Of a stretch of 21,925 nucleotides of DNA, positions 11,807 to 19,537 are shown in pieces. The notes beneath the pieces are model-generated. The model worked only from the letters and a program-made list of their open reading frames with translations, was not told the origin of the DNA and searched no databases. Within the stretch, counting starts at the first letter, position 1. The number at the start of each line of letters is the position of its first letter. Source of the DNA: a virus. The position numbers and the translations under genes are program-made. The stretch spans positions 1 to 21,925 of the IMG/VR virus record IMGVR_UViG_3300006637_000042; one strand, 5' to 3'.

Positions 11807-12804
11807 GAGCTTCGTACCTCCCCTTTCTTGCTGATTCGATAGTTGTCTACGTCAAAGCTGCCTGACTCGTCAACGGCAACTGTGGCGAACCCCCAATTCC
11901 ACTTGTTGCAGCGAGCATACTCCGGCGTCAGGTCGCACAGGCACCCAGTTGACCAGCAGAAAGTCTCGCGGTGCCACATATCAGATTCCGCATGGCCGCT
12001 GGTTCTGTGGCCGTGTCCCTCTAGTACCGTGTGATGCAGTCGCAGGAATGCACCACGCGCCTGATTGACCGGACTGCTGATGCCTTTGCCTTTCTCGTGG
12101 CCGTGCAAGACTGGCAACTCTCCAACCATGATAGGCCGCTGGTCATCAACCAGCTCGATTTCATACTTCGCAAAGTCCAGCCATTGGTCAAGTCCCATTC
12201 GTGGGTCGTCGCTGATTTCTGGTGCGTGCTGCCAGAGCCAATGCGCCCAACGCTCTTCGTGGTTGCCTGCCTTGAAGATGAACGGGATGCCAGGAAACTC
12301 CTGCCGCAGCCACGCAAGCAGTTGCCGCACGGCGTCAAGCTCGCCACGGAAATCTCGCTTCTTTGGATTCTTAATCCATCGGCTGATGGTGTAGAAGTCG
12401 CAGGTGTCGCCATTGAGAATCAAGGCGTCGATGCCGACTTTCTTGAGATGTTGAACTGCCGCACCCAGTGCGAGTTCATTGTGGTACGGAACGTGGATGT
12501 CGGAAAGAATGCCAACGATGCCAGTTGTCTCAAGCACATACGGAAGCCACGGCTCTGCCTTGCTCTTTGGCATTTCGATGCCTTGGCCTGGCTTGCGAGC
12601 ATCCCGCTTTGCGGCTGTATTCGACGACAACTTGCTTTTTTTGCCGCACTGGCCGCATTGAAAACGAATGCGGCTGCGTGCTTGCTCCAGCGTAATCGCC
12701 CCATTGGATTCAGCCACAAGCCTGCGAGCCAACGAGCGTGCTGGATGCGTTGGGTATTTGCGAATCAACTCACGAGCCATCTGCGTGACTTCATCACCTT
12801 TCAT
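11803..12804 (-). CDS. Calcineurin-type metallophosphoesterase
   Basis: The 333-residue protein carries the full metal-site set of this superfamily in order: GILSDIHVPYH (Asp102, His104), LNGDTCDF (Asp133), KAGNHEERW (Asn181, His182), VLHGHEKG (His234) and EGHGHRTSG (His264, His266). Such enzymes use two metal ions to hydrolyse phosphomono- or diesters, including nucleic acids. The first 90 residues form an extra helical, basic region with a CGQC pair, possibly a DNA-binding addition. I chose the ATG at 12804, with GGGGA five bases upstream, rather than the one 12 nt earlier without a ribosome site. The gene lies between the HExxH protein and the DUF1599-like protein; nucleic-acid or nucleotide processing is likely. 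Confidence 0.88.
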   Translation of the reverse strand: MKGDEVTQMARELIRKYPTHPARSLARRLVAESNGAITLEQARSRIRFQCGQCGKKSKLSSNTAAKRDARKPGQGIEMPKSKAEPWLPYVLETTGIVGILSDIHVPYHNELALGAAVQHLKKVGIDALILNGDTCDFYTISRWIKNPKKRDFRGELDAVRQLLAWLRQEFPGIPFIFKAGNHEERWAHWLWQHAPEISDDPRMGLDQWLDFAKYEIELVDDQRPIMVGELPVLHGHEKGKGISSPVNQARGAFLRLHHTVLEGHGHRTSGHAESDMWHRETFCWSTGCLCDLTPEYARCNKWNWGFATVAVDESGSFDVDNYRISKKGEVRSS

Positions 12805-13087
12805 CGCGTTCCCCATCTAAGCGGTAGCCGAGTTTCCACAAGATAGACGCCAGCGTCGTCGCCACTTCTGCAACGTGGTCTTCAGACGCAAAGTGCTGGC
12901 AGGCGTGAAGTGCTTCGTGCAGTTCCGTATCCAGCCGGTCGATACCCTTGAGCGTCTTGCAAATGCTCACAGTTTTGTTGTCATAGTCGCACAGGCCGCA
13001 CAACTTGCGCCTGCGCAAACTGCGATAGACCCACTGCCACTGAGTGCCAGCAATGCGAAACAAATAGCTAGGATGTTTCCTTGACAC
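12794..13087 (-). CDS. Mini HExxH metalloprotease-like protein (GTG start)
   Basis: The 97-residue protein includes CGLCDYDNKTVSI followed by DTELHEALHACQHF, in which HEALH (His66 to His70) is the zinc HExxH motif. A helix (EDHVAEVATTLASILWKLGY) with acidic residues could supply the third ligand. Minimal HExxH proteins of this size exist in phages and mobile elements; peptidase activity is unproven. The start is the GTG at 13087 because a perfect AAGGAGG lies six bases before it; the frame opens earlier inside the upstream gene. The stop overlaps the phosphoesterase start by 11 nt. Confidence 0.75.
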   Translation of the reverse strand: MSRKHPSYLFRIAGTQWQWVYRSLRRRKLCGLCDYDNKTVSICKTLKGIDRLDTELHEALHACQHFASEDHVAEVATTLASILWKLGYRLDGERDER

Positions 13088-13460
13088 GCTGCGCCTCCTT
13101 GCGAGCGTTTGCGATGGCACGACGCACCAGCATCTTGGCTGGCATCGTCATAAACGGCAGGCCGCGTTTGGTGGCTTCTTCCTTGAGCCACTCCACGATG
13201 GTTTCAATGTTCTCTGCGCACCACTCAGCACCGCGAGCATCCATCGTCAGTGCTTTTGCGTTGCAAGAGCAGTTTGATGACGCCGTGATCCCAATCACTC
13301 TCAACAACTTCTTCAACTCAGTGCCAGCACCGCCAGTGCTGTCGTGCCGCTTCACCTTCCGCTCAACCCCGCAGACTGCCCGCACCTTGCCGCTGAACGT
13401 CGCACCGCAGACTTCGCAGCGATGATTTCCATCGTCCTCAATCAGCTTGCAATAACTCAT
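13068..13460 (-). CDS. Small protein with Cys-rich motif, found beside virion genes
   Basis: The 130-residue protein begins MSYCKLIEDDGNHRCEVCGA with a CEVCG knuckle, then VRAVCG, which together with Cys4 could bind zinc. A second block, GTELKKLLRVIGITASSNCS then CNAKALTMDARGAEWC, leads into a helix NIETIVEWLKEEATKRGLPF and a basic C-terminus. I recall the block ELKKLL..IGI....C.CN..A..MD..G..WC as widespread in planctomycete phage-like regions, without known function. ATG at 13460 overlaps the preceding stop (ATGA). It closes the run of structural genes and begins the accessory block. Confidence 0.72.
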   Translation of the reverse strand: MSYCKLIEDDGNHRCEVCGATFSGKVRAVCGVERKVKRHDSTGGAGTELKKLLRVIGITASSNCSCNAKALTMDARGAEWCAENIETIVEWLKEEATKRGLPFMTMPAKMLVRRAIANARKEAQRVKETS

Positions 13461-14455
13461 GGAACTGGCTTCACGTTGACGGTCCCAGCTGTGCCTGCCG
13501 GCAAATCCCACGAACCAGTGAAGTTGCTGCACTGGCACAACTCGTTGACGCCATTAACCGGACAACGGGACGCAACCTTAGTCGGCGTAATCGCGTTCTT
13601 TTCTCGCGTGATTGTGATGTTGATAGGTCCGCTCACGCCGATATAGAGAATCACATGCCGGTCGCAGATGCTCGCTTCGGCATCCACATCGACGTTGACT
13701 TCCCACTCTGTTTCGTACGGGTCGGTCCAGTTGAACGTAATCGTCGGGAACGCTTCACGCACCGTCGAAAGACAGACGCTTGAGAAAACCCACGTTCCAT
13801 TGACTTCGGCCTCTACCGCTGTCTTTAGGCTCGCGTAGTCTTCGCCTTCGTCGGTTATCTCAAACAGGTCAAGCGAATAGAACTCGATTTGCAAAGCACT
13901 GAAGTCAGTACCGGCGACGCAATCGTATGGCGGGTCTTCCGGTGTCTCGTAGCCGTTTTCGCATTCGGTCACCGAAGGTGGCGACGCCCCGATGCAGGTG
14001 CTTTCGCTGTTTCCCTCACTGATGCAGCAATCCAGTTGTGTTCCAGTGCATGAGCCAACCGTGACGGGGTTGCCGTCCGCATCGTTGCATGGGCTTGAGA
14101 TAACGCAGCAAGGGCCAGGCGGCGGCGGTGGCGGGTCGCACTGGCATTTCAGCGTATACCGCCATGCCGTGCCGCCTGAGCCAACTACAGTGACTTCCAC
14201 GGATGTTTCGCCAGCGGCTTTGGTGAAGCAGTATTTGCCTGTTCCAGAAACAGCACCACCAGTTGAGTAGACCGTTGACCCACCAACCTTGACCGTAAAA
14301 TCATCGGGGATTGAATAAGCTTGGTACTCAAACTGGAGTTGCAACTCTTCGCTTGGAAACGTGTAGGAAGTGACTGTCGTGCCTGCTCCACCAGAAGCGG
14401 CTTCAATCTGACGGCACGGCGGCTCGCCGCAGCAGGCTTCGCACGGCAAGAACAT
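13457..14455 (-). CDS. Cys-rich probable virion protein with poly-Pro linker
   Basis: The 332-residue protein has about 21 cysteines, many as pairs (CEACCGEPPC, KCQC, GPCCV, DCCIS, CQCSN), which is unusual for an intracellular or phage structural protein. Layout: a Cys-rich N-terminus, a beta-rich domain (residues about 20-105), the linker CQCDPPPPPPGPCCV, a Cys/Asn/Gly-rich middle (to about 180), then a beta-rich C-terminal domain with TITFNWTDPYETEWEV. There is no signal peptide. Its place at the distal end of the tail gene series suggests a tail-tip, fibre or adhesin-type virion protein whose disulfides form after release. The ATG overlaps the previous stop by one base. Function is inferred from position and shape only. 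Confidence 0.72.
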   Translation of the reverse strand: MFLPCEACCGEPPCRQIEAASGGAGTTVTSYTFPSEELQLQFEYQAYSIPDDFTVKVGGSTVYSTGGAVSGTGKYCFTKAAGETSVEVTVVGSGGTAWRYTLKCQCDPPPPPPGPCCVISSPCNDADGNPVTVGSCTGTQLDCCISEGNSESTCIGASPPSVTECENGYETPEDPPYDCVAGTDFSALQIEFYSLDLFEITDEGEDYASLKTAVEAEVNGTWVFSSVCLSTVREAFPTITFNWTDPYETEWEVNVDVDAEASICDRHVILYIGVSGPINITITREKNAITPTKVASRCPVNGVNELCQCSNFTGSWDLPAGTAGTVNVKPVP

Positions 14456-14832
14456 CACTCACACTCCGCAGCAATCAGATACCAGGCTGTCCCTTCGCGT
14501 GCGATGGCAACTGCTCTACCAGTGCTTCCAGTCGCAAGGTCGGCAAAAAGGTTTGTAGCTGACGCGGTGTTTGGCGTCGTCGTCACGTTGATGAAGGTGA
14601 CGGTCTTCGATGCGTGCTTCGCCCACGCGGATGAATCGTGCGTGCCGACACGAAATATGACTGGCGCAGCACCACCCGAACCACCGCCGCTTCTATTGAA
14701 TACAAGCGGCGTTCCTTGCCTGTCGCCTTGCTCGACGGTCCTGACGACGTTGGCAATGCGTTGAGCATCGCGGCGATTGAACGCAACTCGCTGACCGCCG
14801 CTCTTGCCGTCTGGTTTGTTGGACGTTCCCAC
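14455..14832 (-). CDS. Small probable tail/virion protein (GTG start)
   Basis: The 125-residue protein has a basic N-terminus with AFNRRDAQRIANVVRTVEQG, a Gly/Ser-rich hinge (NRSGGGSGGAAP), and a beta-rich C-terminal domain containing VTFINVTTTPNTASATN and WYLIAAECE. The hinge and two-part layout fit a virion protein with an N-terminal helix for docking. The start is GTG, five nucleotides after the upstream stop, with a modest GAGGA. It belongs to the distal tail run; no named family. Confidence 0.65.
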   Translation of the reverse strand: MGTSNKPDGKSGGQRVAFNRRDAQRIANVVRTVEQGDRQGTPLVFNRSGGGSGGAAPVIFRVGTHDSSAWAKHASKTVTFINVTTTPNTASATNLFADLATGSTGRAVAIAREGTAWYLIAAECE

Positions 14833-14837
14833 GCTGG

Positions 14838-15206
14838 TCAGTCCTCATAGATTGTCAGCACGAGCCGCGAGCCTTCTACGGCAGACTTGGCAGCGTAGTC
14901 GCCAGGTGCAAGACGAAGCACGGCGGCTTCGCCTGCCTTAAGCCTGACGGTTTCGTAGAGCGTCCCTGCATTCAGCCTGCCGAATGACACGGTATGCGTC
15001 GTCTCCGTCGCCAGCGAACGAGCGAAGCACAACCCAACGGCACCAAGGTTTGCGGTGCTGACTGCTGAAGTTGCCGTGCCTAGCTCAAGCGTTACGGCCA
15101 CAACGCCAGCCGTTGCCATCGAAGCGGTGACGCCGCTGGCCGCGAATGATTGCGAAAGCGAGCCTTTTGATATCTGGCCGTTTATTGTGTATTGAGCGTC
15201 TGGCAT
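14838..15206 (-). CDS. Small beta-rich probable virion protein
   Basis: The 122-residue product is rich in Ala, Thr, Val and Gly with alternating strands (SLSQSFAASGVTASMATAGV and LKAGEAAVLRLAPGDYAAKS) and no Cys clusters. The composition is typical of small phage tail or decoration proteins with a beta-sandwich. It is spaced 9 nt from the upstream gene, with GAGG before the ATG. The function is not identified; the position suggests a tail-tip or minor virion component. Confidence 0.65.
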   Translation of the reverse strand: MPDAQYTINGQISKGSLSQSFAASGVTASMATAGVVAVTLELGTATSAVSTANLGAVGLCFARSLATETTHTVSFGRLNAGTLYETVRLKAGEAAVLRLAPGDYAAKSAVEGSRLVLTIYED

Positions 15207-15215
15207 GGGTCAGCC

Positions 15216-16103
15216 TCAGAATGGTGGAACGCCGAAGTAGGTGTTGAAATTGACAACAGGATTTAAACGTCTAGTCAGGATGTCAGGCGTGCCAGGGCCG
15301 CCAGGATATTTGAGAGTGCCGTCTGCGTTGAGCGGCTGCGGTGACGATGCGGCAATTTGGTTGCTTTCGTCATCGTAGACGTAGCACAACTTTTTCGCAC
15401 TGCCATCGATGTAGTGCCAGCCGACATGCGGCAGGAGCATACGCCAGCCGCTTTGCCGATAGACAAGCTCGACGCTGACTTGCCAATAGTTTATCTCGAT
15501 GCCGTTGACCACTTCCGTCGCCTGCTGCGCCGATATCCCAGCACACTTCCAAGTGTAGGCCGGGCCGCCAAGATACGCAGACTCATTGAGTGCGTTGGTG
15601 ACTGCCGCCGCAGTGGCAAGCGGGAACGCGGCACGGTTGCCGGAGATGCTTGCACGCACTTCTGCTTCATCAAGCATCAAGCCTTCGAAGAAGTCGCCAG
15701 CCGCGTTGACAAGCGGCTGGATGTCACTGTTGCCAGTGCCGTTGTAATGCACCAACGCAGGCACCTGCGCACCGCCTGTGCTAAATGACCAAACGTCAGG
15801 CCGAGCAAGTGGGCTTGGCTCAAACTCTGGATTGCCGCCAAGTTCCGGCACAGCGTAGTTGTAGGAAACTGTCGCGTGCCACGGGTCAGGCGAGTTCTCG
15901 CTAATGCTACCTTCGACGCATCGAAGATACGAATACTCAGGATGGTACGCACCGTGGAAAATGCCGATGGCGTTCAGTATCTCTTGATGCGTCGTCGCCG
16001 GGTCATCGAGCGTGACGGCGTACTGTATTTGGCTCGTCGGTGCTTCGCCAAAGCGATGCTGGAACGTGCGGCCAACAAGTTCACGATAGGAAACAACAGC
16101 CAT
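15216..16103 (-). CDS. Probable distal tail / minor tail protein
   Basis: The 295-residue protein follows the tape measure gene directly, the position of distal tail proteins in siphoviruses. N-terminal part: VSYRELVGRTFQHRFGEAPT and IQYAVTLDDPATTHQEILNA. Middle: HATVSYNYAVPELGGNPEFE and LARPDVWSFSTGGAQVPALV. Near the end: GWRMLLPHVGWHYIDGSAKK and a final Pro/Gly-rich stretch LKYPGGPGTPDI. Predominantly beta. I see no clear named motif, so the role is position-based. ATG at 16103 overlaps the tape measure stop by one base and has AGGAG 7 nt upstream, better than the GTG before it. Confidence 0.65.
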   Translation of the reverse strand: MAVVSYRELVGRTFQHRFGEAPTSQIQYAVTLDDPATTHQEILNAIGIFHGAYHPEYSYLRCVEGSISENSPDPWHATVSYNYAVPELGGNPEFEPSPLARPDVWSFSTGGAQVPALVHYNGTGNSDIQPLVNAAGDFFEGLMLDEAEVRASISGNRAAFPLATAAAVTNALNESAYLGGPAYTWKCAGISAQQATEVVNGIEINYWQVSVELVYRQSGWRMLLPHVGWHYIDGSAKKLCYVYDDESNQIAASSPQPLNADGTLKYPGGPGTPDILTRRLNPVVNFNTYFGVPPF

Positions 16104-17761
16104 CACGCAGCTCCTGCAATCTCGACTGGCAATGCCTTCAACGCACGAAGGTCTTCACGCATTCGCTGCAATTCCTGCAACTGCTTGCGGGCTTCCGTCA
16201 CGGCAGGGTCTTCTCGTCCCGTTGCAAGTGCGATGAACTGGTCGATGCCGCCTGAGCGAATATCTGCCGCCTGCAAGGCTTTTTGATTTACGGCAGAAAG
16301 TTTGTCGATTCGTTCAGCTTCATACGAAAGGGATGCTATGAGAAGATCATCTTGTTTTTTCAATAGAGCATCGTTGTACTTCTTTTGATCCTGCTCGGCT
16401 TGCTTGGCCGCAGCTTGTTCTTGTCTCTTCCTGTCTGCTTCCTGCGCTCGCTGTTGCCGCTCGTTTTCTCGCTGCTGCCTTTCTTGTTCGCGTGCCGCGC
16501 GTGCTTCTGGCGACTTACTATCCTCCCACGCTTGCCTGCCGCGTCCAACAGCAGACCCAAACATCCCAGGTTCTGCTGCATCCGGTGGCGCAGCGGAATC
16601 CTGTGAAATCCGTTGCCTATCCTGCTCGGCTTGCTGCCGCATTATTTGGGCGTAGTTATTGAGAAACTCAGCACCTGAGCTGGAAAAGTTTGCGACAAAC
16701 TGCGCAAAGACTTCCGCTGCGGATGCAATGAAGTCATTTAGTGCGGAACGCAAGAAATAGAATGAGTCGCTAAGTCCAACAGCTACATCGGAAAAAAACT
16801 GCATTGTGCTCTGGAAAGCGGAAAAGGTGCTTTCGACGCTCATGCCCCAGTCATTTAGGTTAGCCACTGCATAATCAAGAAGGTCAGCAAGATACTCAGC
16901 ACCATCAAAGAGTGCTGCCGTGATTGAGTCAGCGAGTGCAGTACCGCCGGTGCCTTCACCAAGTCCTTGGTATCCTTCAACAAATTGCAAAAACTCCTCT
17001 GCGATGGCAGTCACTGCCGGTGCCAAGTTGCCGACAACCTGGCCGATGATTCCTTGGAACGTCGCTTCCACCAAAGAAAGCGCGCCATTCATTTCCTGTA
17101 TTGCAGAAACTTGGTCTTCTGAAAGCACAATACCAAGCCGCTCGGCTCGTTCAGCAAGTGCTTGAAACTCTTCGCCGCCATTCCGAAGCAACGGCAGCAA
17201 AGCAGTCAAGTCGCCAGAGATTGCTTCAAGGTAGAAAACCATTTCCGCTTGAGACAATCCGGCACGCTCTAGGCTGTCAACGTAAAGCTGTAATGCTTCC
17301 GGCCCAGATAGGTTGCGGAACTGTTCAGCAGTAACGCCAACAAGTGGAGCGATGTTCTCAAAGAAGTCGGCCATCGGGCCGCCGCCAGTTTGCAAGAAAT
17401 CACCAACCCGGTCGTTCATGTCTTTGAAGATGTCGGCAAGTTTGTCTTGCTCAATGCCGACTGTCCTGGCAGCAACTGCCAAGGCTTGGAATCTTTCAAC
17501 AGACGTATTCGACACGGCGGCAAGCCGCGTCAACTCGCCAACTGTTTCGCGCACCTTGTCGATGAATGAATTGATCGAAGACACGGCACTGGTGAACATC
17601 TTGCCGAGCTCGATAGCAACAAGGCCACGCATCGCTGACGTAGCACTGCGGGTCGACTTGGAGATATCGCTAAGAAGCTTTTCGGTCTTCGTCATGCCGC
17701 GAGAAAGCCCTGCCGTGTCGGCAGTGAACTTCACGGCAAGTCCTGGCCCTGCTGCCATCAT
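16103..17761 (-). CDS. Tail tape measure protein
   Basis: The 552-residue protein sets tail length in long-tailed phages and is ejected during infection. It has the typical opening AVKFTADTAGLSRGMTKTEK, a helical, Ala/Ser-rich N-terminal region with ATSAMRGLVAIELGKMF, hydrophobic helices in the centre (residues about 220-380), and a highly charged coiled coil near the C-terminus (EQERQQRENERQQRAQEADR). By the usual figure of about 0.15 nm per residue the tail would be roughly 80 nm, which is a short siphovirus tail. The gene directly follows the chaperone frameshift pair, its standard position, and overlaps it by ATGA. A second ATG follows the first; either may serve. Confidence 0.95.
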   Translation of the reverse strand: MMAAGPGLAVKFTADTAGLSRGMTKTEKLLSDISKSTRSATSAMRGLVAIELGKMFTSAVSSINSFIDKVRETVGELTRLAAVSNTSVERFQALAVAARTVGIEQDKLADIFKDMNDRVGDFLQTGGGPMADFFENIAPLVGVTAEQFRNLSGPEALQLYVDSLERAGLSQAEMVFYLEAISGDLTALLPLLRNGGEEFQALAERAERLGIVLSEDQVSAIQEMNGALSLVEATFQGIIGQVVGNLAPAVTAIAEEFLQFVEGYQGLGEGTGGTALADSITAALFDGAEYLADLLDYAVANLNDWGMSVESTFSAFQSTMQFFSDVAVGLSDSFYFLRSALNDFIASAAEVFAQFVANFSSSGAEFLNNYAQIMRQQAEQDRQRISQDSAAPPDAAEPGMFGSAVGRGRQAWEDSKSPEARAAREQERQQRENERQQRAQEADRKRQEQAAAKQAEQDQKKYNDALLKKQDDLLIASLSYEAERIDKLSAVNQKALQAADIRSGGIDQFIALATGREDPAVTEARKQLQELQRMREDLRALKALPVEIAGAA

Positions 17762-18410
17762 TCACCCCTAAGTTGCCGCCGCAGTTCTTCCAATGCCGCT
17801 TGGTCTTGCAGATAGTGCTGCGGCGGCTTCTCGATTGGCACGAAGTCCGAAGCCTTTGGTGCATGACCCCTTTTGGCATACGGTGCAACAGTTGCGGCGG
17901 CAATGATTCCCGTCTGATGCCACGGGTCTGGTAGCGGCATGTAGAAGCGATGTACCGCCATCCATTCGCTCAATTCTTGGCTGTCCATCCTTGAGCATAG
18001 TTCTGCCACCGTCATGCCAAGAGTTGCGGCCAGCCTGAAAAGGAAAAGCCTGGCAGGCCGCAGGTTTAGTTTTTTGCGAGTTCCTCAACGTCATCATCGG
18101 AAAGCGCATTGTGTTTCATTGCCGCTTCCCAGACACGAATCGTGATGCGAGCCGACTTCTTCGCCAGCAGTTCGATTTCGTTTGCCTTGAAAAGCAACTC
18201 GCCTTTTTCGTCGCACAGCACACGCTGCAAAAACTTAGAGCGGAAATTCTCCACGCCTTTGCTCTTGTTGACCATCCAATCGTTTTCGTAGCTGTCACGC
18301 TCGCCAACCGTCATCACCCGCACGAAAACGCTGCCACCCCACTCAGGCACCTGCACTTCCAGCAGTCCCATGTCGTCAGCAGCAAGAATCTGTTCCTTCG
18401 TCAGTGCCAT
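17758..18410 (-). CDS. Tail assembly chaperone GT, -1 frameshift fusion of gpG-like and gpT-like frames
   Basis: In lambda-like phages a small fraction of ribosomes slip -1 at the end of gene G to make G-T, which together with G loads the tape measure protein during tail assembly. Here the G-like frame meets A AAA AAC (18069-18075), and the -1 frame continues without a stop as LNLRPARLFLFRLAATLGM and then TVAELCSRMDSQELSEWMAV, HRFYMPLPDPWHQTG. The T part is about 103 residues and contains the SS/SQELSEW-like motif of the gpT family. The fusion is about 217 residues. An internal ATG at 18015 gives a stand-alone 85-residue frame but has no good ribosome site. It lies directly before the tape measure gene. 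Confidence 0.9.
18025..18075 (-). promoter_or_regulatory. Programmed -1 frameshift signal: slippery heptamer plus stem
   Basis: In minus sense A AAA AAC (18075 to 18069) is in the required phase with the G frame (GCA AAA AAC TAA), the zero-frame stop following immediately. Six nucleotides later TGCGGCC pairs with GGCCGCA (7 bp; 18056-18062 with 18025-18031), with further inner pairing. This is the textbook arrangement of heptamer, 6-nt spacer and hairpin. Confidence 0.9.
18066..18410 (-). CDS. Tail assembly chaperone G-like protein (zero-frame product)
   Basis: The 114-residue protein begins MALTKEQILAADDMGLLEVQ, contains VFVRVMTVGERDSYEND and FLQRVLCDEKGELLF and KSARITIRVWEAAMKHNALS, and ends ELAKN at the slippery site. 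Length, position immediately before the tape measure gene and the frameshift signal identify it as the zero-frame chaperone, which coats the tape measure protein and guides tail tube polymerisation. The ATG is one base after the previous stop. The fusion product is listed separately. Confidence 0.88.
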   Translation of the reverse strand: MALTKEQILAADDMGLLEVQVPEWGGSVFVRVMTVGERDSYENDWMVNKSKGVENFRSKFLQRVLCDEKGELLFKANEIELLAKKSARITIRVWEAAMKHNALSDDDVEELAKN

Positions 18411-18411
18411 G

Positions 18412-18729
18412 TCAGGAGTCCGAAATCTTTAGGGTCACGGCAAACCGCGTCACGCCATTGCGTTCGAATGTTACGTTCACCGTCTCCCAAACAGCATACG
18501 TTGACAGTCCAGCCCCACCACCAGAAATGACGAACGCGGCTCGCTGGCCGAAGTTGGAAATGTTCGTGTTGGCAGTTCCAAGGCAGGCAACCGTTACGCT
18601 GCCTTGCTCTGAAGTCCAAGCGGTGCTGCGTCCTTGCCTGCCGCCGCCATAACTCCACGACAACTCCTGCACCTCTTCAAAAAAGGTGCCGTTCCAACTT
18701 ACGGAAACGTCAGTTGAATAGGTTGCCAC
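18412..18729 (-). CDS. Probable tail tube-type or tail decoration protein
   Basis: The 105-residue protein (MATYSTDVSVSWNGTFFEEV, then ELSWSYGGGRQGRSTAWTSE) is beta-rich and contains GSVTVACLGTANTNISNFGQ. Size and position between the tail completion and chaperone genes fit a tail tube or small tail protein. It starts with GTG, preceded by GAGGTGA. Together with the next gene upstream there are two candidate tube proteins; which is the major one cannot be decided from sequence. Confidence 0.62.
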   Translation of the reverse strand: MATYSTDVSVSWNGTFFEEVQELSWSYGGGRQGRSTAWTSEQGSVTVACLGTANTNISNFGQRAAFVISGGGAGLSTYAVWETVNVTFERNGVTRFAVTLKISDS

Positions 18730-18737
18730 GAATCACC

Positions 18738-19118
18738 TCACGCGGTGACTCGCACCGTAGCATTTCCACGCACAACGTCATTCATCGCAAGCGTCACGCT
18801 AGAGCTGACAATCGTTGCCGTCGCTCCAGTGATGAACGAGCCGACTGTAAATGAGCCACTTGAACCACCAGCAAGCTGACTGGTTCCGATGTAGTCGAAG
18901 GAAACTTCGCGGCCAGTCTCGCCAGTCGCGGAACCCTTGAGCGGCCTTGCTTGCGTCAACATCGTCTCGCCGGTTGTCTGGCCGAGATGGCTGATGTCGA
19001 TTCGGTCGGTTTCGCCAGAAACGTCCGAGTAGTTGATTGTCACGTTAGTGACGGTGTAGGTGCTTCCAGCAAAAACCACAAAGGTCTTTACTGGCCCATC
19101 ATGCGGCGTGGTTGCCAT
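18738..19118 (-). CDS. Probable major tail (tube) protein
   Basis: The 126-residue protein begins MATTPHDGPVKTFVVFAGST, followed by VTINYSDVSGETDRIDISHL, then GETMLTQARPLKGSATG and a Gly/Ser-rich beta segment. The phrase DRIDISHLGQTTGE is reminiscent of tail tube proteins, in which a conserved strand-loop carries a short Asp-rich motif. It follows the tail terminator gene by 3 nt, the standard order in siphoviruses. Small size for a major tail protein leaves doubt; it might share the role with the adjacent 105-residue protein. GGAG stands nine bases before the ATG. Confidence 0.65.
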   Translation of the reverse strand: MATTPHDGPVKTFVVFAGSTYTVTNVTINYSDVSGETDRIDISHLGQTTGETMLTQARPLKGSATGETGREVSFDYIGTSQLAGGSSGSFTVGSFITGATATIVSSSVTLAMNDVVRGNATVRVTA

Positions 19119-19121
19119 CTG

Positions 19122-19535
19122 CTAAGTCTCCTGCCACCAGATATCGTAGGTTTGCGTCACTGCATAAACGCCAGGAAGCTCAGAGCCGTCGAGCGTGATG
19201 ACTTCATCGCTTTCGCTTTCCAGGCTCGTCTGCTTCACCGTTGTATTGTCGAAACTGCCGCCGAACCCATCCAGAACACGGCGCACTTCGTCAGCTATTT
19301 GGCGAGATTCCAGCCGCGTTGTCGCGTAGATTGTGAATTCAACCGACACTCGCGGAACCCCCATTGGAAACGCAAGCGTCTGTTCCCGGCTGATATCTGC
19401 TCGCCTGTAGTTGATGAATGGCAGGCTGTCTTCAGAGCCAGCCAAATCGTAGAGCACTCGGTGGCCGATGTGCTGCGTCACGGCGGCATCGCTTATCAGC
19501 GCATTCCGAAGCACGCTTTCTGGAGTCTTTAGCAT
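19122..19535 (-). CDS. Tail terminator / tail completion protein (DUF3168-like)
   Basis: The 137-residue product has an N-terminal helix MLKTPESVLRNALISDAAVT, then GHRVLYDLAGSEDSLPFINY with the R(V)xY...PFIxY pattern of DUF3168/lambda-U type tail terminators, followed by VEFTIYATTRLESRQIADEV and YAVTQTYDIWWQET, the usual strand-helix-strand end. Such proteins cap the growing tail tube and join it to the head connector. The gene lies between a gp10-like protein gene and the tail tube genes, the conserved position. Confidence 0.85.
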   Translation of the reverse strand: MLKTPESVLRNALISDAAVTQHIGHRVLYDLAGSEDSLPFINYRRADISREQTLAFPMGVPRVSVEFTIYATTRLESRQIADEVRRVLDGFGGSFDNTTVKQTSLESESDEVITLDGSELPGVYAVTQTYDIWWQET

Positions 19536-19537
19536 GG

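Noticed and set aside
18015-18015. Separate gene starting at ATG 18015 for the T-like frame
   Set aside because: No good ribosome site is present, and the frame is open back to the slippery heptamer with family-like sequence, so frameshift fusion is preferred.
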